Source: Todiramphus chloris collaris
Lineage: Eukaryota; Chordata; Aves; Coraciiformes; Alcedinidae
NCBI GenBank assembly: GCA_025345505.1
Contig: JANVCC010000011.1
Span: forward strand, 6,884,767-6,948,766
Length of the DNA: 64,000 bases
Direction: 5' to 3'
Part shown: piece after piece, positions 1 to 12,235 of the stretch
How the letters are laid out: the number at the start of each line of letters is the position of its first letter
Numbering within the stretch: the stretch's first letter is position 1
Translations under genes and position numbers: made by a program
Notes under the pieces: model-generated
What the model saw: only the letters and a program-made list of their open reading frames with translations
Told to the model about the DNA's origin: nothing
Database searches by the model: none

Positions 1-2069
1 CTGATGAGTTCAGTACAGGGGCTCAACTTCACCTCACCCTCCTTCTGCTACTCACCTATATCATGTCCTGATTGCCGAGCTACCCCTGGTAGCACAGAGA
101 GTCGTGCAAGATTCTAAATTCCCTTGGAGTAAATTAAAGTGAAACTACACCAAATGACTAATCAATTTGCTAATTTTATTTGAGCCAAGAAGCATTACAT
201 GTGCTCTAGGAAAGCTTTGGTTTCTAATGCCTTAAAGGTGAAATAGTTTGTAAGAATAGAAGAAAGGGAGAAGAGAGGAAAAGAGGGGGTGGAGGGGAGA
301 GAGAGATACAGAAGAGGAGGGTAAGATATCACCACCTTTGGATCCAGCAGTGTCTCATGGGACCAGTCCAGACCTTGAGTTCTTCAGTGGTGGGTGCACA
401 CCAATCAATATACTGCTGTCCCTTCACACACTTGGGATATGGGTGGCATCCCCCAGTTTACACAGAAAGCCTGGAGAGGTGCTGCTAATGTACCTGAGAA
501 GAGAGACAGTGCTCATTTACAGAGGAAGTTCTTTGCATGTGTCACAGTGGGAAGGGCAGCATTAACCCTTTCCACCAATTGAGTCAGGGGTCATGGAGAC
601 CCTGTGTTTAATTATCGCTGGATGATGCCCTGGCGAGGCACGTAAGCAGTTCCTTGGTGCAGCTGCAGTAGTCAAGGCTGAGCAACAAAGAAATGAATTC
701 TGGAAGGGACACGTCTGGCCTGCAGAGAACTTCTGTCTCTCTGTAGTCAGCTCCCTTAGCTGCAAAGAGCAGCAACAGAGCCGGGGAGCAAGGCCACTGC
801 TGCATCCTCACCTTCCTCCCTTCTGAGCAGGCCTCTCTCATTCTGGCTGCGGTTACAATGTATCTGCCCACCACTCAAGGTCTGAGACATGAGTCCTTTC
901 AGGAGCTGTTGGGCTCTTAGAGCCTACCCTTACAACAGAAACTCCATATTCACATTCAGAACAAGAGGCATTCACGACACACTGCTTTAATTCTGACCAG
1001 GCCTGGCATTCCCCTGGCTTTGTTAACGTCTGCACTTGCTTCAGTGCTGTCTTTTATTGTAAGCCTAATAAGTACATAAAGGCTGAGGAATGGGGATCCA
1101 GGCAGACTCACAGCAATGAGCTTCGAGGAGCTTGTTTGCCTGGGCAGACAGACTGGGTAAACAATTAGCTTCAGCTCAAACGTTCAGGTCCTGTTGAAGA
1201 ATTGGATGCTTGGCACTGGCCACTCTCCATGACATTCAAAATTTGGCTTTTCTCCCATCAGCTATTTAAACATTTGTGATCGTTTGTCCAGCCCCACAGG
1301 CTCAGTTCGGAATTTCTGCTCCATTCTGCTTTTGTAAATGGAGATACAGTGATTATTTACTGAGAACTTTGAAAAAAATGTGCTGCGCTTAGCTTTACAG
1401 CAAGGGTAAAAGATAGTTTGTTTCAAAGTCATATAATGGAACAGGTCAGCAACGACCAATGGTAGTACCATAAGCAACGTACACTTAGACACAGTATAAC
1501 TTGGAGCACCGCTGTCACAGCCCCTTCTGTGTTCGTTGCTGGTAGCAAACAGCTGGCTTTTAATGAAACATAATAGGGAATTTGTTATTTTAAAACTGCC
1601 TTTCCATGTATAATTGTGCCTGTGGCAGTACAATGGAGAACTGTGTCCTTCACACTGGCAATGCAGGAAATACTTAACAAGTGCTTGTGAAGCACTTATG
1701 TTAAAATAAAAATTTAAAAGATCTGCAAACAGCATATGAAAAATTGCAGGGAAATATTTTTTGTCAGACATTTGAAGAAAACGAAAAAAAGAGCTTGATT
1801 GTTTTCATTGTTTTTCACTTGTCTGTGAGAACAGAATCAAGCCACTCTTTCATGTAACCACTGAACTTTGTTATTGTTTTCTTCAGCCATATATACATGA
1901 GACATTCAGAAAAGAAAAGAGGGTATAGGGTAGATCATTGTGCAAGTCTGTACACATTCCCGTAAAGAACTTGCAACCTCTTCAAAGGCAGCCAATTGTC
2001 CTTGGTGGATATTCTGTAAGAGAGGGGCTTTATTGGACTTAAGAGGTGAATTTAAGGCTCAGCTTTGGA
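1..2069. other. Intergenic 5' flank, distal part, no gene seen
   Basis: This is AT-rich noncoding sequence. It begins with a purine-rich low-complexity tract (about 253-325). A 169-codon open frame on the minus strand (1262-1771) has no recognisable domain, and its Cys/Phe/His-rich composition looks like chance translation. I compared the open frames by eye with malic enzyme 3 (ME3), the neighbour expected upstream of PRSS23, and found no match. Confidence 0.6.
253..325. repeat. Purine-rich (GA/GGA) low-complexity tract
   Basis: About 70 bases are almost entirely A and G on the + strand, with only a few pyrimidine interruptions. No fixed repeat unit is kept. Such tracts are common in vertebrate noncoding DNA and no function is implied. 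Confidence 0.75.
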
Positions 2070-2146
2070 CTTGGTCCTGCTTTGAGCAGCAGGGTGGACT
2101 AGAAGACTGCCAGAGGCAACCTAAATTGTTCTATGGTTCTCTAAAT
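2070..2146 (+). mobile_element. CR1 LINE 3'-end fragment
   Basis: The segment follows the avian CR1 3' terminal consensus. It has a 'GGTCCTGCTTTGAGCAG' block, then a 'GGACTAGA' block, a 'CCAGAGG' block, and a terminal imperfect TTCTATGGTTCT repeat near 2128-2142. The element is 5'-truncated to under 100 bp, in + orientation. The divergence, including the altered terminal octamers, suggests an old insertion. The 5' limit is approximate. Confidence 0.8.
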
Positions 2147-4900
2147 AGATCTAATGACTACCGGTGGTCAAAATGAGTGCTAATGACAGGTCATCCCCTT
2201 TACTGCTTATAGTAGACACCTCAGCAGGGAGCTGCTAAGAAGAATGCTCAGGTAATCTAGAAGAATTGCTAAATGCTAGGTGAAAGCAATGTAAGAGTGA
2301 GGTAAATGGTTCAAATTAAATCTTTGAGAAATGTTGGTCTACATCTCCTAGGGAAAAAGTACAATTTATACAGCCTCCAAATCAAGAGAAAGACATGTGG
2401 AAATCTCTGGGATCAGGCTGGGGCATTAAGCTGGTAGAAAAAGAGCAGAGTGAAAAGGCAGAACAAAAGCACACTCACTAGCACAAATTTAAAACATCAC
2501 GAAAGAAATCAGCAAACCAACTAAGCGACTTGCAAAGAAAAAACACCAAATGTTCTTTAATTTAATATGCAGTATGGAAAATAAACAAGAGGAATTTGCA
2601 TGCTCACTAATAAACATCAGTTTGACCTAATGGATATTACTGAGTTTAATGGCAGGATTTTTGTGATAAGTTTGAATCACTTGTAGCTAAGCCAGTAAGT
2701 AGTAAACTCAAAACACCAGAAATTGTATGTCAAAAATGGTATTGCCTCTTTCTGTCACTGATAAGGGAAACTGTTGATCTCAAAGCTTTTTGATCCAAAG
2801 GATAAATATCTACCTAAAACTTCTTTTGCAGTGTATAGAGAAAGTGACCTAGTCTGAGTGATGTAATCTGGATTTCCCCCAGTGACAGCCGGTCTTTCTA
2901 AAAATTAAACACAACAGTTTCCTAGACCAAAAATCAATACAGAAAATACTTATTAGCCTTGATAGCTAACAGAGGTATCATTCTAAGAGTTAAATATTGC
3001 TTACAGCTGCTACTAAAATTAGACATTTTAAAATAAGTTTTCAAAAACTTGTCAAGAAGCTCTCTTGATGATTATTGTCAATTCAATCAATCCTTAAAGC
3101 AGAAGGAAAAATGTAAATGTCTGGAATGAGATGAAGGCAATATGAGTATTTGAAGAGGATGTATGGAATTACCCAGATATCTGTGGGCTTTTCTAGTTGA
3201 TTCCAAACTCAGATCACATAATCAGATTGATGTTATATTTCACAAAGGATTAAAGTAATATAATTAAGATTTCCTTGACACAGATTTTGTCAAAGAATAC
3301 TGCTTTAGATGAAATTGCATGTTTTGGAATTAGAAGTAATTGCACTGATACAGTATGCTTAGACTTTTAAGGCCTTTGACTGTGACATATCTGGATTAAC
3401 AGCTGAAGCATAAATAGAAAAAAATAGACAATGATGAACTAACACTGTGATAATATCAACTCAAAACTGACTATTCTTTCATATGTCTTTCTAGCTCAAA
3501 CACAACTAGTGACCTGGGGCAGAGAAGTACACCAGGTGGTGCAGGATGTCAGGATAGGTAACAATCCTTCCTTCCATCTATAAAACACTATTTGTGTGGG
3601 TAACTTGACTATCAAGTGAAAACAGACCAAAGTGTTTTGCAGCACCTGAAGTACAGCAAAAGCTGGTACTTCTGTCTGGGCCTTTTCTCATGGCCCAGGT
3701 CCACTACTCCAATCAGTGGTTAAATGGGATGCTCCTGCTAATACACCAGGATGATGGCAGTGTCAGGACCTTCAAGTCTCCTGAGTGTGGCTGAACTACC
3801 ATTCAAGGAGTACCTGCATAGATGTCTGGGTTGGGTGCACTGCTCAGTCCTGTCCCAGGAAGCCTTCTGCCAAGGTGGACATGGAATGATGCCATCAAGT
3901 TATATGGGATGTCTTTCAGACCTACTGTCTTAGGCTGTTGCTGAATGCAGGCAGGAACTGACACCCTGCTTCTCTTAGTTCACATTTTCGGTGAGGACAA
4001 GGATGAGAAATTTATGTTAAATAAATATGAATAAATATGAATTATATTTAGAGGTTTGATGCATCAGTCAGCTCGTGGTGTGAATCTGGTCCTAGACTCA
4101 GGTCTGTAGTATCTATATCAGATTTGGCTTGTGTGAGGCTGCATACATGTAATTAAAAATTAAGATTTTCCACTCCTTGTTACAGAAGGGAACCCAACTT
4201 AACTGAGAGAGTGTAGATCAAGTCCATAGCTCGGGCATTTTGGAAACAGGCTTTTTTGCTGAGTACATTTGAGAGAGGAAATATATACAGACCACCAGTA
4301 AGTACCTGGTACATAGTATAGACCAGCATGGGGCTGTTTTAAGACACTTAGATTTGAGTTTTGAAATGTACTTAAAGGCACACTGTGTCAGAAATGTTAT
4401 AAGAAATCCAGACTTGCTATAAATGTTCTTTATGGGATGTTTCTCTGCAAGACGTATCATCAAAAGGTTTCATTATCTTGTAGACTTTGTACTGTAGATT
4501 GTAGTAAATATTGCTGGGAAAGACCTATTGGATTTCCTAAACTGCTACATGATATCCAGGATTGTTCTCTTTCCTAATATTTTGCCTCACAGTTTATAAA
4601 TCTTCAGCAGGGGGGGGGGGGGGCAGAAGTCCCCTAGGATACTACTTCACAACCAGTTCACACAGTCTGAAGTTTTTCAGATGATATGCAGCCCAAATAT
4701 GTCTTTTCTTATCTCATCACATTACACTCTTGTCATTATACTTAGTGCCACGTGAAATAATTCCTCCTTAGGGTCCTATATACTCTACACTGCAAGTGTA
4801 GACTGTTAGATTCATCCTATAATAAATCACAGAAGTTTTCATTATTTACTTTTAATCATTTTTGGGTTTTTTTTTTTTCTCAATCACCTCCTGTTTGTCT
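2147..4900. other. Intergenic, no gene seen
   Basis: AT-rich sequence with only short chance open frames. It contains a two-copy 10-bp AT-rich duplication near 4020-4040 and a 14-base G run at 4610-4623. I see no exon, RNA gene or recognisable mobile element. Confidence 0.55.
4610..4623 (+). repeat. Poly-G run (14 G)
   Basis: Fourteen consecutive G bases on the + strand. The run length should be treated as approximate, because homopolymers of this size are often mis-sequenced. Confidence 0.9.
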
Positions 4901-4986
4901 ACATCTCACATGGAACTAGGTAGCCAGAACTAAATACAGTACTGCAGCTGCTGTCACAGCTGAGAAACAAAATCACAATTATTCTC
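4901..4986 (-). mobile_element. Probable degenerate CR1 fragment
   Basis: The stretch with 'AGCCAGAACTAAATACAGTA', followed later by 'AAAATCACAATTATTCTC', resembles the reverse complement of the CR1 3' region. In that region an 'AGAACTGGACACAGTACTCC' block is followed by an 'AGAATCACTTC' block. Identity is low and both limits are uncertain. Chance similarity is possible. Confidence 0.4.
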
Positions 4987-7900
4987 TTGAATATGAAAGG
5001 TGTCATCTGTCACAGGGGAAGGAAAATGATCATAGCTTAGTGAAACAGGTGGCCTATTTGGGAATAAAAATCATCATGCTTTTCATGCTGGATATGCTAA
5101 GTTTAGAAAAAAAGCCAAGTTTACCTTGACAAGATGCGAACAAGAGATACCCAAGAGCAACTCTCTGATGAGGATCACTTACCTCTGAATCGTGTGTTGC
5201 CATCTAACTTTAAATGCCAAATGTCCTCTCCACATGAGCTGTCTAGGATGCCTTTATTGATGCCTCAGAGAAAACAATTCCAGACTGCAGCTGATTCCAT
5301 AATAACTGCAGCATCAAACATGGGTGAGATTGGTTGTCCTCTGGAGATGCCTCCTCTTTTCTGTCTTAAAGATGGCCTTCCTTAGGCTACTGGTGTAATG
5401 TTTAGGTTGCTAAAATTAACTGAGGTTAATCATGTTTATTTATTCCCAGGCTAATCATAACTGACCTCTCTTGGTTCTAATATGACTCCTCTGCATATTC
5501 CAGATCAGAGGCCCGTATCAAACAGTTCCATGTGCTAGCTGTGATGGCCAGCCCTCTCGTATGCCCTGGACCCCAATGTTCATTCCCAAGGAGCACTGAT
5601 TCACAGATGGACTCACAGGAATTCTACAAGCAAAGGTGTATTTGGTAGAGAAATTAAGGCAGAACTGCTCATTAAAATAGTCCTAAACCCTGCTTCATTT
5701 TCCTTTTTCTCTTTCTCCCTAAAATGGGGAGATACTGCTGCTTTTCATGTCCCCACAGGGCCTATATCCATTGCAGTATGATCTTGCCATGAACATCACC
5801 TTCAGCACTCTGTGAGGGAAGTTTTAATTGCATAGGCTATATCTGTGCTGCCAGACTGTAGCTAGTATATAGTCTGAAATACGATGCGGTCCCTCACTTA
5901 AAAGTCACACTGCTAACTTCAGGGTGCCTTCATGCTGGGTGCAATATGACCAGGTATCAAACTAAGCCTGAGCTCAAGCACCTTATTAGAAATCCGACCA
6001 ATTCTTGCTGTACAATAGGACCAGGAATGGCCCTTCCCAGCATTAGCCAAGCATCACATTGCAAAGGCTGACAGGCAGACGCTGAAAAGTTTGACCAAAC
6101 ACTGTGCCCAGCTCACCTGCTCTGCAGTCATGGGCTCTCACTGTAGGGAGAACCTTCTCCTTTGCTATGTTCATTGAACACAGGCTTCTCTTTAAACAAA
6201 CTGGGCATGAAGTATGATCTCCAATGGGAGCTGAAAAGCAGTCTGTTAATACCCTCAATGACCCTCTAACTATACAGAGAATTCATGGGCATATACAGCA
6301 CTTATAAAATGTTACAGCTCACAATTCTGAGGGAGTACATGGTAAATTCAAAACCACTAGACAGAGCAGTGAAACCTACAGCAGAATCTAAATCCAGCAA
6401 ATAGACAAAGGCTAGCATGAAAACAAAACCAGTAGTGATGAATGTGATCCAGTTTTGCATAATACTGAAGATTGCCCTTTTCAGGAAATTCCTTAAGTTC
6501 TCAGGGAGTGCAGTTGCAGTGGATATTTTATTTTCAAGGTGTTATTTTGGGATTACTTCACTGTATTGATATGCTGTTTATCCAAATGGTGAAGATGCTG
6601 TGTCTTACAAGAATCTCAGTCTTGTTGGAGCAAATCCAGATGCATGTTTTATTTCAACAAGTTTTCACTATCATGAATTTAAAGGGACACTGTTAGCTTA
6701 TCACTTGACAGAAATGTTTTCAGTAATATGCAGAGCAGTAATTCCCACAATCTGTATAGTTAAGAACATAGCTGTGAATTTTGAACCAAGCTGAATTCAA
6801 AATGTTGTTCCCCATTTTCTTCTTTCTGTGCATCTCATAGTTTGATCAAGCTTTCTACATAATATACTCTATTTCAAGCAGATATATAGGGAATCCCGTG
6901 CCCTGTTTGCAGCTACAGATAATCCAAATAAGCCTTCTAACTGAGAATTTGGGGGGGGGGGGGGGGGGGGGAAACAACCCACAAAATTATTGCTAAACCT
7001 ACTGTACTTTCAGTCCAATGTTACCTCTTGGGTTTCCCAAACAGCAGATTACTTTTCCAATACTTCTAGAATATTTCTGTCAAGCCTCAGTTGTCTCAGG
7101 TAAAACTGTTTATTTGCACAGTTATGTCTGCAGATGGAACTGTGCAGTAGAAACTATTCCCTATTAGGATGACTTGCAAGTAGATGCTCAAATATCCCTA
7201 TTCACCCAGGCAGAAGATGGGCACACTGAGTGGGATTCACCTCACATCAGGCATCAAAAAAGTTAGATTTAACCTCTCCTAATAGACAATGGAAGGAAAT
7301 TAGTGCTTTTAAGAAATGATTGTCTGGCCTAACCTACTTCCTATTTTGGGATGTAATAAAACTCCTTCAGAGGTAGCCCCTGAAGGCTTGCCAAAGGAAC
7401 TTAGAGTGGTTGTGCCTAGCTTTTAGATGTCCCAGTCTGCCCCCTCCTTGCCTTCAAAATAGTCTGCTTTCAAAGGCATAGACAGTGTCTTCACCTTGAT
7501 CTTCTTCCTCTCACAGCTAGAAAGTTCTTTGGGAAACAGAACATCTGTGAGCAGAGGTCTCTGTCCCAGGGAAGGTAGAGGAAGCCTGCTGGATAGCTGC
7601 CATTGCAGTGGGGAACTCCAAGGCCTTTTCTGCCACATTACATCAGCAGTGAGCAATGGGAAGACTCATTTGAGCCAATTCTGGGTTGTCATTCTTCCCC
7701 CCAGACTCAGTGGCCTCTGAAATCACTCCATTGTCTGCAGCAGAATCTGGCACAGGCCCATAATGCCAGGTTACTTCACTTCCCTGCAGAATAAAAGATT
7801 TCTTCAACCATGAGAAATTATCTCCTGACAGCACCATTCATTAGGGGTCCCACCTGTAGACTGTTTCATTTTCAGCTTACTCGCAAGGTGCTGAAAAGCC

Positions 7901-10540
7901 AGCGTGTGTGTTATCACTTGACAATATAGCACAGCTAATACCTCTTCACCCCTATGTATGTTGTCACTTACTGCTCTTTTCCTCAACAATGGCTCACAGT
8001 AACATTTGGATCTTGGACTTCACTCTTTTAAAAAAACCCCAACAAAACAAAAACCACTTGTGCAGCCCAATTAAGCTCTTGTTTCTTAAGAATTATACAC
8101 ATAAAGGGGGAGGGGGGGAAATCTATAACCGGCATTTTTTTCCTCTTTTGAATTAGAAAGTTAAAACATTAGATTTTATCTGTAGCTGCTGGAGAGAACT
8201 AGTCAGCGGTTCTTTTCTTCTTAAGGCAGGAATTAAGATAGGCCAGGCAAAATGTCTTTTCTGAGCTTATGGTTCAATGTACACCCTGAAAACAAAATCT
8301 TGACGTTTTTGTGACAACTGATTGTCTCATAACTCAATTTCAAACTAAATGTTCTTCTCCAGAGGTTTTGGCATGAAAGAAGTTTTGCCCAATATTTTTT
8401 TTAAGGTTTTATTCTCTGGAGGAGTCCTATAGACACCATGCCCTGTGGTTCCTATGCATATATCAGTGTTGTGCATAGAAGGATATAATGTCTTGTAATC
8501 TGTGTAACGGAAATACTGTGGACTGGTAACTATGGGCCAGCTCCCATGGTGGCAGGTGTTTTACAAACATAACACAAAATGAAGAAGATCCTTTCCTCTA
8601 GTGAGAAGTAGAGAGAGAGCAGCCAGCCACAGGGAGACAGAGACACACCAGGGAACCATTGGATGTGTGGTGGGATGTCTCTAACTATGGACATTCACGT
8701 GGACAATTTTTTTTTTTATGGGGTGCCTTCATCTTTTCCCATTTAAGTGCCAAATACAGGTCAGACAGCTTAAACCCTGACAGAGCCTCTTTCTCTTCAT
8801 TGGCAGTTAAGGCGAATAGAGTGAAGACCTCACATGTGGACCTCTACATGCAAATGTTTATGGTTTCTAGTTCATTTGAGATGCCTTAGGACATACCACC
8901 TGACTTTCAGGTGCTGTTCCAGATGGGGAAGGTCTGTAGTCCTGTATTATACCATGGATAACCCAGGGTATCCCAAACCCCTACAGTTAAGTAAGATGAA
9001 TCCCACCATATGTATCATATCAGTGTCTTGTACCATGGATCCCCTATCTGCTGTAACCATTGCTATCAGTGTCATATCTTCTAGGATTGCATCTGTTTGA
9101 ATTTGTGCATGGAAATCAAACAGTCCTTCTTTACTCAGTCAGAATTTATTCACAGTCACTGTAAATAAAACATTGTGGAAAACGTACAAAGAAAGAAACA
9201 ATTATGCTAATATTTATTCCTTCTTCCCACTGAGATTCTTGAAAACAGAGTGTGGTACAGGAAAGCTGATACAATTGAGATAAAGCAGGAAAGGGACGTA
9301 TAGAGAGCTGTTCAGCGGAGTGTTTGCAGTCATCTAGAAGTGACTGCTGGGCAACCTGTACTTTGTCAGAACAATGAAAGTGATCAAGAGGCCTCATTTG
9401 GTGTGGTGACCTACTACAGTCAGGAAGACCTGTGCGAGGAAAACTGGGAAGGCTCTGGAGCACACATGGCCATTGTGACAGAAGAGGCTTTATGCCCATG
9501 GAAAGCAAGAGCCCACCCGGACCACTGCTGCAGCCCTGCCTCCCACCATGTAATGAAACCTCACAATGCTTTCACCTCTTACAAGGCATGGACCGCTTCC
9601 TCCATCCACACAAAAGAGCAGGGGTGCACAGAGCAAAGCTTCCTGAGCAGCGAGACTGCATATCTAATTGAGAGGGGAGTAGAAGCAGAGTCCAGATAAG
9701 GAAGGGATCTGTAATTAGTATGGTATTGCTGGTGGAGTCTTACTAGGCAGTTAGCTTCCTACTGATACTCCAGGTATCTTCTTTGCTGTTGTATGATCCT
9801 CTCCTGGTGGCCCAAGATCAGCTGAACTGGTGTCCCCACCCCTAGCTTTCCCCTGATACCACCTGTATTCTGTAGCTGTGTTTCTCTTAGAGGTGTTTGC
9901 CCTCTACCCCTGGGGACCTCTCCCTCATGTTGTAATTCTCCTCTAATCATTCATAGCTGAGAAAGACTTGTCTGAGTAGTTATGATTTTTGTAGCACTTG
10001 CTCTTTCCAACTATCTGTTAAAACCTTTCCACAGACCCAAATGGGGCTGGTGCTGGGCCCAAGTAAATGCAAATTAGAAAAATCACATCTAAGGATGTAA
10101 GAACCTGTAACATCTCAGCTCCTCATGTAGGACCCATGCATGAGGCAGAGCTTTTGCCATGCCTCAGGCTCTCCTGGTCCTTTGCAAAGGGTAGCCGCGG
10201 GGTAAAGAGGTCAGTAGAAGGCAGCAAATAAATGGATTCCCGTGAAATTTATATTTCCTTTCTGGGGTAATGGTGATCAGCTGGGAATTTTGGCAAAAAC
10301 TTTTGTGGATTTTTCTTGCAAAGTTAAAACATATTGCAGGATTTTGGCCTTCTTGGCTCCGGTTTCCTCTTTTCTTGCCAGATATCATTATAAGGATTTG
10401 AGAAGGATGAGTAATTAAAACCCATGCAAAGAATGCATCTGACATTAAATACAAATATCTGTCTGATGAGGCAACATAGGTGACAGACTGCCTGCTCCTG
10501 AAGCTTATGCTCTGCGATGGCAGGAAGGACCCCAGGGGTT
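4987..10540. other. Intergenic 5' flank, no gene seen
   Basis: Noncoding sequence with a 21-base G run at 6951-6971 and a G/A-rich patch near 8104-8120. Open frames of 119-138 codons occur at 9146-9508, 9340-9699 and 10164-10580. They overlap each other or lack any family signature. One contains a short peptide reminiscent of a C-type lectin, but the rest of the fold is absent. Confidence 0.55.
6951..6971 (+). repeat. Poly-G run (21 G)
   Basis: An uninterrupted run of 21 G bases between 'GAGAATTT' and 'AAACAACCC'. It can in principle fold as a G-quadruplex. It is also a site where the assembled length may be wrong. Confidence 0.9.
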
Positions 10541-10839
10541 CACCCAGTGACTGGGGACCCTCTGAGAAGGGACCTGCCACTCTGGGGACCCAAATGTTGG
10601 GGACAAATTGCCTGGTGCCCTCGGGGCCTCAGAGGTGCCACCACTGCACCCTGAAACCTCCCATCCCAGCCCTGGGACGGCCTGGCCATCCGTGGGGTGA
10701 AAGCATAGTGGCCCCTCAGCTGCCCACGGTGCCGGCACTGCGAATAAAAACGAGGAAGAAGAAGGAAAAAAAAAAAAAAAGCTTTTCCTCAGGAAATAAA
10801 TGAAAACAGAAGTTAAGAAGGAAAAAACCAAACCAAAAC
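10541..10839. other. Shore of the PRSS23 CpG island
   Basis: G+C rises here relative to the AT-rich flank, but CpG is still sparse. The motif GGGGAC occurs several times within about 60 bp (10552-10606), giving an irregular repeat. A 15-17 base poly-A run near 10767-10782 separates this shore from the CpG-dense core. No coding evidence. Confidence 0.5.
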
Positions 10840-11084
10840 AAAAAGTGTGACGCCCCACAGGGCGCACTGGGCGGCGGCCGGCGGGGGGTTCGGCCTGAGC
10901 GGAGGGACGGCCCCGGCCCGGCCTCGCCCAGCGCGGCGCGGCCCCCAGGGCCACGGGCGGGTGGCGGGACGGGCAGAGGGTAGCGGCGCCGCCGGGAGCG
11001 CTGCGGAGCGGAGCGGAGCGGAGAGGGGAGCGGGCAGCGGCGAGCGGGGAGCGGCGGCGGGAGCCACCTGCGGGAGGCGCCGCT

Positions 11085-11106
11085 CCGCCCCGCCCCGCTC
11101 CGCCCC
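11085..11106 (-). promoter_or_regulatory. Cluster of three GC boxes (Sp/KLF sites)
   Basis: CCGCCCC occurs at 11085-11091, 11090-11096 and 11100-11106, that is, GGGGCGG on the minus strand. The cluster is about 155-175 bp upstream of the proposed exon 1 donor. That is a plausible core-promoter position for PRSS23. Binding is inferred from the motif only. Confidence 0.6.
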
Positions 11107-11189
11107 GCTCCGAGCGCGCCTCTGAGGGAAGGCGCCCGGCGGGAGGGAGGGGGGAGGCGCCCCCGAGCCCCGCGGAGGCGGCGGGAGGG

Positions 11190-11216
11190 ATGGGACCGGC
11201 CCCGCCACCTGCCTGA
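11190..11216 (+). other. Possible upstream ORF in PRSS23 5' UTR (8 codons)
   Basis: An ATG at 11190 has G at -3 and G at +4, a favourable initiation context. It opens an eight-codon frame (MGPAPPPA) that ends with TGA at 11214-11216, before the proposed donor. It matters only if transcription starts upstream of 11190. It could then reduce translation from the main start. Confidence 0.4.
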
Positions 11217-11230
11217 GCGGCTCCCGGAGA

Positions 11231-11251
11231 CGCCGCCGCCGCCGCCGCCGC
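11231..11251 (+). repeat. (CGC)n trinucleotide repeat in 5' UTR
   Basis: Seven perfect CGC units lie immediately upstream of the proposed exon 1 donor. CGG/CGC repeats in 5' UTRs are common in CpG islands and can vary in length. Confidence 0.85.
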
Positions 11252-12218
11252 GGGGAGCTGGTAGGTAGCGGGTCCCGGCGGCCGGGAGGGTGCCGCGGGG
11301 TGCGAGTCACCCCGGGGGGACAAGGGGGCGGTGGGGAGGATGGCGAAGGCAGTTCTTCGCCCCTCGGCGCCCCCGGGGCCAGAGCCTTACCTGCCGGCGG
11401 GCACGGAGCAGAGGGGAGCCCAGCGCTGCAGGGCACCGGCAGTCCCCTCCGGGCGCTGCCGCCAGCAGGGCTGCGGGAGCCGCTGTCCCGACTCGGGGAG
11501 AGCCCTCCGACCACAGCTTAATTTTTAACCCCGCTCGCATCAACAGGAGCGCTCCCCGTCGCCGCACCCCGGCGGCGGGCAGACAAAAGGGACAACCGCG
11601 GCTGCTCCCCACCGGTCCCCGCTCTGGATCCTCGCCGCTGGGGTGGCCGGGGAGGCGAGCACTGCTGCCCGCTGGTATCGGTGACTAACTTTGAAGGGGC
11701 GCCTGGTGAGGAAACAGCTGATAAAAAATTCGCCGTTGCTGCGTTTCACACTTGGGAGGCCCCAGAAGTAGCTCTTCGGCTGCGCGGCTGCGGTCCTATG
11801 CTTTGATTCATCACCGTGACCGAGAACATCAGTACTTGGGTTTTGGCTTTTTTAAGAAATACATGACATGATCTCTTAAGTGAAGCAGTTGCTGGAGCCT
11901 GCGGTAGTTGTTCAGCTCCTCCTGCCCCGAGCGAGGTCCTAGGGGTTGGTAAGGTCCCACCAGGGACCCCGCTTGCACGGCTGCCCCATCACTCAGGTGG
12001 TTTGGTAGCCCTGGGGATGCATGTCCTTGCTTACAGCTTTGCCGCTGTATTCAAGCTGACTGTCACTGCCTGCCTGTAACAGCTTGCTCTTGTACAGTGA
12101 AACCAAAGCTGCTTTACATGCAGGAGAAGGAAGAGAGAAAGGAGGGTGTAAGAAGGCAGTAGAATTATTCTTAAGAAATTGGACTGAGTGATAAAAACAT
12201 AATATGATCCCTTTCCTC

Positions 12219-12235
12219 TGTGTGTGTGTGTGTGT
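12219..12235 (+). repeat. (TG)n microsatellite
   Basis: About 8.5 perfect TG units lie within PRSS23 intron 1. Confidence 0.9.

Larger units (their letters stand above)
11110..11260 (+). other. PRSS23: PRSS23 exon 1 (noncoding 5' UTR), 5' end unknown
   Basis: A donor matching the vertebrate consensus, GAGCTG|GTAGGT, places the 3' end of exon 1 at 11260. A second GT at 11265 (TAG|GTAGCG) is a weaker alternative. The 5' end is a guess, set just after the GC-box cluster. The exon would contain a (CGC)n run at 11231-11251 and a short upstream ORF at 11190-11216. PRSS23 is known to have a noncoding first exon and a single coding exon, which fits this layout. Confidence 0.55.
10840..11690 (+). promoter_or_regulatory. 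PRSS23: CpG-island promoter of PRSS23
   Basis: About 850 bp of very high G+C with dense, unsuppressed CpG. The most extreme part is 10855-11320. It contains four exact tandem GCGGA units (11003-11022), clustered Sp1-type GC boxes (CCGCCCC at 11085, 11090 and 11100) and CACCTG E-boxes at 11065 and 11205. No TATA box is apparent. This matches a dispersed-initiation vertebrate promoter. It lies about 5 kb upstream of the PRSS23 coding exon, on the same strand, with a consensus splice donor inside it. Long open frames on both strands here (up to 272 codons) reflect the scarcity of stop codons in GC-rich DNA and not coding. The exact start site cannot be read from sequence alone. Confidence 0.85.

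Noticed and set aside
1262-1771. 169-codon minus-strand open frame.
   Set aside because: It has no family motif, codon pattern or promoter context. One open frame of this size in 64 kb of noncoding DNA is not surprising.
9340-9699. 119-codon + frame containing CEENWEGSGAHMAIVTEEA, reminiscent of a C-type lectin loop.
   Set aside because: The following lectin-fold signatures (WIGL, WxWxDG, terminal Cys pattern) are absent. There are no splice-bounded flanking exons, and an overlapping minus-strand frame is also open.
10505-11514. Long minus-strand open frames (272 and 233 codons) over the CpG island, and several + frames.
   Set aside because: Stop codons are rare in very GC-rich DNA. The translations are Pro/Ala/Arg/Ser low-complexity with no domain, and the frames overlap on both strands.
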